Position numbers and translations under genes: made by a program. From Balaenoptera acutorostrata (Eukaryota; Chordata; Mammalia; Artiodactyla; Balaenopteridae): a stretch of 64,000 bases of DNA. Below the pieces are notes generated by a model. It did no database searches, was not told the origin of the DNA, and worked only from the letters and a program-made list of their open reading frames with translations. Where the stretch lies: the NCBI RefSeq assembly GCF_949987535.1, contig NC_080075.1, positions 36,854,078-36,918,077 of the forward strand. Reading direction: 5' to 3'. Shown one piece after another: positions 58,801 to 64,000 of this stretch (its first letter is position 1; every line of letters begins with the position of its first letter).

Positions 58801-59100
58801 CATTTTCTGATTATATTTACTTGAGTCCCCTCTCTTTTTTCTTGGGAGTCTAGCTAAAGATTTGTCAATTTTGTTTATATTTTCTAAGAACCAGCTCTTA
58901 GTTTCATTGATTTTTTCCTATTTTCTTTTTAGTCTCTATTTCATTTATTTCTGCTCTAATCTTTGTTATTCCCTTCCTTTGACTAACATTAGGCTTCATT
59001 TGTTGTTCTTTTTCTAGTTCCTTGAGGTGTAAAGTTAGGTTTTTATTTGAGACTTTTCTTGTTTCTTGAGGTAAGCATTTATTGCTATATACTGTGTTTT
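55824..59100 (-). mobile_element. LINE-1, antisense, ORF2 and 3' UTR, 5'-truncated
   Basis: The minus strand encodes decayed ORF2 from before the reverse transcriptase to the C-terminus. The RT active-site FADD is still spelled (complement at 57888-57899). The C-terminal CCHC region ([22 protein letters not shown]) lies near 56340-56400. Several frameshifts and stops make it inactive. A SINE interrupts it at 56471-56687. The fragment stops about 140 bp before the younger LINE-1. Confidence 0.93.
56471..56687 (-). mobile_element. CHR-related SINE, antisense, inside the LINE-1
   Basis: Complement of a SINE: cggtcgtagttgcggggatc, tagttgcggcatgtgggatc, ctagttccctgaccagggat, ctgggccacctgggaagtcc. 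A near-duplicate, ctcactgcgttt before and ctcattgcggttt after, looks like the target duplication. Confidence 0.9.
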
Positions 59101-59249
59101 CTTCATGTAGGCTTGAAGGTTACTATAGAAAGTAATAGTTAACATATTTTCAGACAATGAATATGGAAATTTCACATAACTTTCAGCTAAATTTGAGTAG
59201 GATACATCAGACCAGTAAAATTAAGACTGAATTTTCTCTAACTGAGCTA

Positions 59250-60172
59250 GGTGATTGGTTCAAGATAGCAGAGTAGAAGGATGTGCACTCACTCTCTCTT
59301 GCAAGAGCACCAAAATCACAACTAACTGCTGAAAAATCATCAACAGGAAGACACTGGAACTCACCAAAAAAGATACCCACATTCAAAGACAAAGGAGAAA
59401 CCACAATGAGACGGTAGGAGGGGCACAATCACAATAAAATCAAATCCCATAACTGCTGGATGGGTGACTCACAAACTGGAGAACAATTATACCACAGAAG
59501 TTCACCCACTGGAGTGAAGGTTCTGAGCCCCACGTCAGGCTTCCCAACCTGGGGGTCCAGCAACAGGAGGAGCAATTCCCAGAGAATCAGACTTTGAAGG
59601 CTAGTGGGAATTGATTGCAGGACTCTGACAGGACTGGGGGAAACAGAGACTCCACTCCTGGAGGGCACAAACAAAGAAGTGTGCACATCAGGACCCAGGG
59701 GGAAGGAGGAGTGACCCCATAGGAGACTGAACCAGACCTACCTGCTAGTGTTGGAGGGTCTCCTGCAGAGGCGGGGGTGGCTGTGGCTCACTGCAGGAAC
59801 AAGGATACTGGCAGCAGAAGTTCTGGGAAGTACTCCTTGGTGTGAGCCCTCCTGGAGTCTGTCATTAGCTCCACCAAAGAGCCTGTAGCCTCCAGTGCTG
59901 GGTCACCTCAGGCCAAACAACCAACAGGGAGGGAACTCAGCCCCACCCATCAGCAGACAAGCAGATTAAAGTTTTACTGAGCTCTGCCCAACAGAGCAAC
60001 ACCCAACTCTACCCACCAACAGTCCCTCCTATCAGGAAGCTTGCACAAGCCTCTGAGATAGCTTCATCCACCAGAGGCCAGACAGCAGAAGCAAGAAGAA
60101 CTGCAATCCTGCAGCCTGTGGAACAAGAACCACATTCACAGAAAGATAGACAAAGTGAAAAGGCAGAGGACT
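59250..60172 (+). promoter_or_regulatory. LINE-1 5' UTR (internal promoter region)
   Basis: About 0.9 kb without a long frame, GC-richer than the rest of the element, ending just before the ORF1 start codon at 60173. In LINE-1 elements this region contains the RNA polymerase II promoter. Activity cannot be judged here. Confidence 0.75.
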
Positions 60173-61020
60173 ATGCATCAGATGAAGGAACAAGATAAAA
60201 CCCCAGAAAAACAATTAAATGAAGTGGAGATAGGCAACCTTCCAGAAAAAGAATTCAGAATAATGATAGTGAAGATGATCCAGGACCTCAGAAAAAGAAC
60301 GGAGGCAAAGATCGAGAAGATGCAAAAAAAAGGTTAACAAAGACCTAGAAGCATTAAAGAACAAACAAACAGAGATGAACAATACAATAACTGAAATGAA
60401 AAATACACTAGAAGGAATCAATAGCAGAATAACTGAGGCAGAAGAACAGATAAGTGATCTGGAAGACAGAATGGTGGAATTCACTGCCACAGAACAGAAT
60501 AAACAAAATAGAAAGGAAAGAAATGAAGACAGCCTAAAAGACCTCTGGGACAGCATTAAACACAACAACATTCACATTATGGGGACCCAGAAGGAGAAGA
60601 GAGAGAGAAAGGACCTGAGAAAATATTTGAAGAGATTATAGTCGAAAATTTCCCTAACATGGGAAAGGAAATAGCCACCCAAGTCCAGGAAGTGCAGAGA
60701 GTCCCAGACAGGAGAAACACACCAAGACACACAGTAATCAAATTGACAAAAATTAAAGACAAAGAAAAATTATTAAAAGCAACAAGGGAAAAAAGACAAA
60801 TAACATACAATGGAACTCCCACAAGGTTAACAGCTGATTTCTAAGCAGAAACTCTACAAGCCAGAAGGGAGTGGCACGACATATTTAAAGTGATGAAAGG
60901 GAAGAACCTACAACCAAGATTACTATACCCGGCAAGGGTCTCATTAGATTTGACAGAGAAATCAAAAGCTTTACAGACAAGCAAAAGCTAAGAGAATTCA
61001 GCACCACCAAACACAACAAA
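60173..61020 (+). pseudogene. LINE-1 ORF1 (RNA-binding protein), frameshifted
   Basis: ORF1 proteins are RNA-binding chaperones that form trimers on LINE-1 RNA. The first ATG in frame is at 60173, since the upstream codon at 60155 is GTG. The frame encodes a charged N-terminal part (EKEFRIMIVKMIQDLRKRTE) that stops at 60337 after an A-run indel. The coiled-coil continues in another frame from about 60375 (ITEMKNTLEGINSRITEAEE) to 60641. The RRM/C-terminal part follows in another frame (TPRHTVIKLTKIKDKEKLLK, ending 60844 at a TAA where related elements have a serine codon). Downstream text still resembles the C-terminal domain (QARREWHDIFKVMKGKN) but contains further breaks. Not functional. 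Confidence 0.88.
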
Positions 61021-61098
61021 TGCTAAAGGAACCTCTCTAAGTGGGAAACACAAGAGAAGAAAAGGACCTACAAAAACAAACCCATAACAATTAAGAAA

Positions 61099-63682
61099 AT
61101 GGTAAAAGGAAAATACATATCAATAGTCATCTTAAATATGAATGAATTAAATGCTCCAACCAAAAGACACAGGCTTGCTGAATGGATACAAAAACAAGAC
61201 CATGTATATGCTGTCTACAAGAGACACACTTCAGACCTAGGGACACATACAGACTGAAACTGAGGGGATGGGAAAAGATATTCCTTGCAAATTGAAATCA
61301 AAAGAAAGCTGGAGTGGCAATATTCATAGCAGATAAAATAGACTTTAAAATAAAGAATGTTACAAGAGACAAGGAAGGACACTATGTAATGATCAAGGCA
61401 TCAATCCAAGAAGAAGATATAACAATTATAAATATATATGCACCCAACATAGGAGCACCTCAATACATAAGGCAACTGCTAACAGCTATAAAAGAGGAAA
61501 TTGACAGTAACACCACAATAGTGGGGGACTTTAACACCTCACTTAAACCAAAGGACAGATCAACCAGACAGAAAATTAATAAGGAAACACAAGCTTTAAA
61601 TGACACAATAGACCAGATAGATTTAACTGATATTTATAGGACAGTCCATCCAAAAACAGCAGATTACACTTTCTTCTCAATTGCACACGGAATATTCTCC
61701 AGGATAGATCACATCTTGAGTTACAAACCAAGCCTCGGTAAATTTAAGAAAATTGAAATCATATCAAGCATCTTTTCTGACCACAACGCTATGAGATTAG
61801 AAAACAATTACAGGGAAAAACACATTAAAAACACAAACACATGGAGGCTAAACAATACATTACTAAATAACCAAGAGATCACTGAAGAAATCAAAGGGGA
61901 AATCAAAAATACCTAGAGACTGATGACAAAGGAAACACAACCATCCAAAATCTATGGGATGCAGCAAAAGCAGTTCTAAGAGGGAAGTTTATAGCAATAC
62001 AAGCCTACCTCAAGAAACAAGAAAAATCTCAAATAAACAATCTAAACTTACACCTAAAGGAACTAGAGAAAGAAGAACAAACAAAACCCAAAGTTAGTAG
62101 AAGGAAAGAAATCATAAAGATCAAAGCAGAAATAAATGAAATAGAAACAAAGAAAACAATAGCAAAGATCAATAAAAATAAAAGCTGGTTCTTTGAGAAA
62201 ATAAACAAAATTGATAAACCTTTAGCCAGACTCATCAAGAAAAAGAGGGAGAGGACTCAAATCAATAATATTAGAAATGAAAAAGAAGTTGCCACAGACA
62301 CTGCAGAAATACAAAGCACCATAAGAGACTACTACAAACAACTCTATGCCAATAAAATGGACAACCTAGAAGAAATGGACAAATTCATAGAAGGTATAAC
62401 CTTCCAAGACTGAACCAGGAAGAAGTAGAAAATATGAACAGACCAGTCGCAAGTAATGAAATTGAAACTGTGATTAAAAATCTTCCAACAAACAAAAGCC
62501 CAGGACCAGATGGCTTCACAGGTGAATTCTATAAAACATTTAGAGAAGAGCTAGCACTCATCCTTCTCAAGGTCTTCCAAAAAAGTGCAGAGGAAGGAAC
62601 ACTCCCAAACTCATTCTATGAGGCCACTATCACCCTGATGCCAAAACCAGACAAAGATACTACAAAAAAAGAAAATTACAGACCAGTAGCACTGATGAAT
62701 ATAGATGCAAAAATCCTCAACAAAATACTACAAACAGAATCCAACAACGCATTAAAAGGATCATACACCATGATCAAGTGGGATTTATCCCAGGGATGCA
62801 AGGATTCTTCAATATATGCAAATCAATCACTGTGATACACCATATTAACAAATGAAGAATAAAAACCAATGATCATCTCAATAGATACAGAAAAAGCTTT
62901 TGACAAAATTCAACACCAATTCAACACCAGAGTAATGGTAATAAAAACAAAAATAAACAGCTGGGACCTAATGAAACTTTTGCACAACAAAGGAAAGTAT
63001 AAACAAGACGAAAAGACAACCCACAGAATGGGAGAAAATACTTGCATACAAATCAACGGACCAAGGGTTAATCTCCAAAATATATAAACAGTTCATGCAG
63101 CTCAATATTAAAAAAGCAGACAACCCAATCCAAAAATGGGCAGAAGACCTAAATAGACATCTCTCCAAAGAAGACAAACAGATGGCCAAGAGGCACATGA
63201 AAAGCTGCTCAACATCACTAATTATTAGAGAAATGCAAATCAAAACTACAATGAGGTATCACCTCACGCCAGTTAGAATGGGCATCATCAGAAAATCTAC
63301 AAAAAACAAATGCTGGAGAGGGTGTGGAGAAAAGGGAACCCTCTTGCACCGTTGGCGGGAATGTAAATTGATACAGCCACTATGGAGAACAGTATGGAGG
63401 TTCCTTAAAAAACTAAAAATAGAATTACCATATGATCCATCAATCCCACTACTGGGCATATATCCCGAGAAAACCATAATTCAAAAAGACACATGCACCC
63501 TAATGTTCACTGCAGCACTATTTACAATAGCCAGGTCATGGAAGCAACCTAAGTGCCCATCGACAGATGAATGGATAAAGAAGATGTGGTACATATATAC
63601 AATGGAATATTACTCAGCCATAAAAAGGAACGAAATGGGGTCATTTATAGAGACGTGGATGGACCTAGAGACTGTCATATAG
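61099..63682 (+). pseudogene. LINE-1 ORF2 (endonuclease-reverse transcriptase), broken and internally deleted
   Basis: ORF2 protein nicks the target and reverse-transcribes LINE-1 RNA. The start region at 61099 encodes KYISIVILNMNELNAPTKRH. A one-base loss near 61200 shifts the frame. The APE-type endonuclease continues at 61314-61916 with NIYAPN, GDFNT, RIDHIL and SDHNA motifs, then a frameshift. The segment at 62434-62835 carries the reverse transcriptase N-terminal motif [14 protein letters not shown] and [25 protein letters not shown] follows at about 62893-62912. Near 62930 the sequence jumps to the C-terminal third, so the FADD active site is absent. The final frame, 63095-63682, is intact and includes the cysteine-rich [18 protein letters not shown] and [18 protein letters not shown]. 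Clearly inactive. Confidence 0.93.
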
Positions 63683-63960
63683 AGTGAAGTAAGTCAGAAA
63701 GAGAAAAACAAATATCGTATGTTAACGCATATATGTGGAATCTAGAAAAATGGTACAGATGAACCAGTTTGCAAGGCAGAAATAGAGACACAGATGTAGA
63801 GAACAAACGTATGGACACCAAGGGAGGGAAAGTGGGAGGGTGGTGGGGGTGGGATGAACTGGGAGATTGGGATTGACATGTATACACTAATATGTATAAA
63901 ATAGGTAACTAGTAAGAACCTGCTGTATAAAAAAATTAAATTTAATTTAATTTTAAAAAA
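63683..63960 (+). other. LINE-1 3' UTR and A-rich tail, short form
   Basis: Contains the purine-rich tract around 63820-63850 (agggagggaaagtgggaggg), the familiar aaaataggtaactagtaaga, then an A/T-rich tail. It lacks the terminal 3' UTR segment (tgtacagcagaaa type) present in the copies at 9.5, 26.2 and 50.95 kb. Confidence 0.8.
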
Positions 63961-64000
63961 AAGACTGAATTATCTCATCCTCTAGCTCCTTAAGAAGTGA

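Larger units (their letters stand above)
59239..63960 (+). mobile_element. Younger LINE-1 with complete-looking 5' end, inactivated
   Basis: Runs from a LINE-1 5' start (ggtgattggttcaagatagc) through a 5' UTR of about 0.9 kb, ORF1 and ORF2 to an A-rich tail. Length 4.7 kb against about 6 kb for a full element; most of the difference is a deletion inside ORF2 near 62930. Flanked by aagactgaattttctc (59223-59238) and aagactgaattatctc (63961-63976), 15 of 16, a target duplication. Unlike the shorter LINE-1 ends elsewhere, its 3' UTR stops at gaacctgctgtat and goes directly into A-rich sequence. Confidence 0.95.

Noticed and set aside
63095..63682. 195-codon intact frame as a possible gene
   Set aside because: It is the LINE-1 ORF2 C-terminus left open by chance after the upstream deletion; no promoter or separate start supports it.

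Overview
The window is mammalian nuclear DNA, most likely from a whale or dolphin, and lies in an intergenic stretch or a long intron. The main reason for the lineage call is a set of at least thirteen copies of a tRNA-derived SINE of the CHR type. These copies have a conserved head, RNA polymerase III A and B boxes and (AAAT)n tails. About half belong to a shorter version of the kind described from cetaceans. No BovB or Bov-tA ruminant repeats were seen, and the LINE-1 3' ends look like cetartiodactyl ones. These family names come from memory of consensus sequences and were not checked by a search.

No intact protein-coding gene, tRNA, rRNA or CRISPR array is supported. Almost every long open frame lies inside a SINE or LINE-1. 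The exceptions are an unexplained 252-codon frame at 14.65-15.41 kb, a degenerate hAT-type transposase tail near 51.4 kb and a weak retrocopy candidate at 21.65-22.14 kb.

Layout. 1-4.9 kb is an old antisense LINE-1, running from reverse transcriptase through endonuclease and ORF1 to the 5' region, and split by a SINE. 4.9-24 kb is mostly single-copy sequence with scattered CHR SINEs, MIR and L2 pieces and one MaLR-type LTR. It includes a repeat-poor block at 6.7-8.95 kb with regulatory-looking motifs. 24-36 kb holds LTR, LINE-1 3'-end, MIR and MER5 pieces. 36-47.8 kb holds SINEs, a hAT-type MITE, an MLT1/MST LTR, an old LINE-1 5' region and a 350-bp GATA array. 47.9-51.1 kb is a sense LINE-1 carrying a GGAA-type microsatellite, a SINE and a 105-bp second LINE-1. 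52-55.8 kb holds SINEs, LINE-1 pieces and AT-rich single-copy DNA. 55.8-64 kb is an antisense LINE-1, followed by a younger sense LINE-1 (59.24-63.95 kb) with its 5' end, broken ORF1 and ORF2, and imperfect target-site duplications.

The elements do not form a pathway; the window records layered retrotransposition. The most unusual local events are a SINE with an apparent 44-nt 3' transduction inside perfect 15-bp target duplications, a 22-bp exact copy of endonuclease sequence pasted into a microsatellite 1.3 kb away in the same LINE-1, and a reverse transcriptase whose active-site aspartates were both changed by G-to-A substitutions. I found no convincing new biological system.
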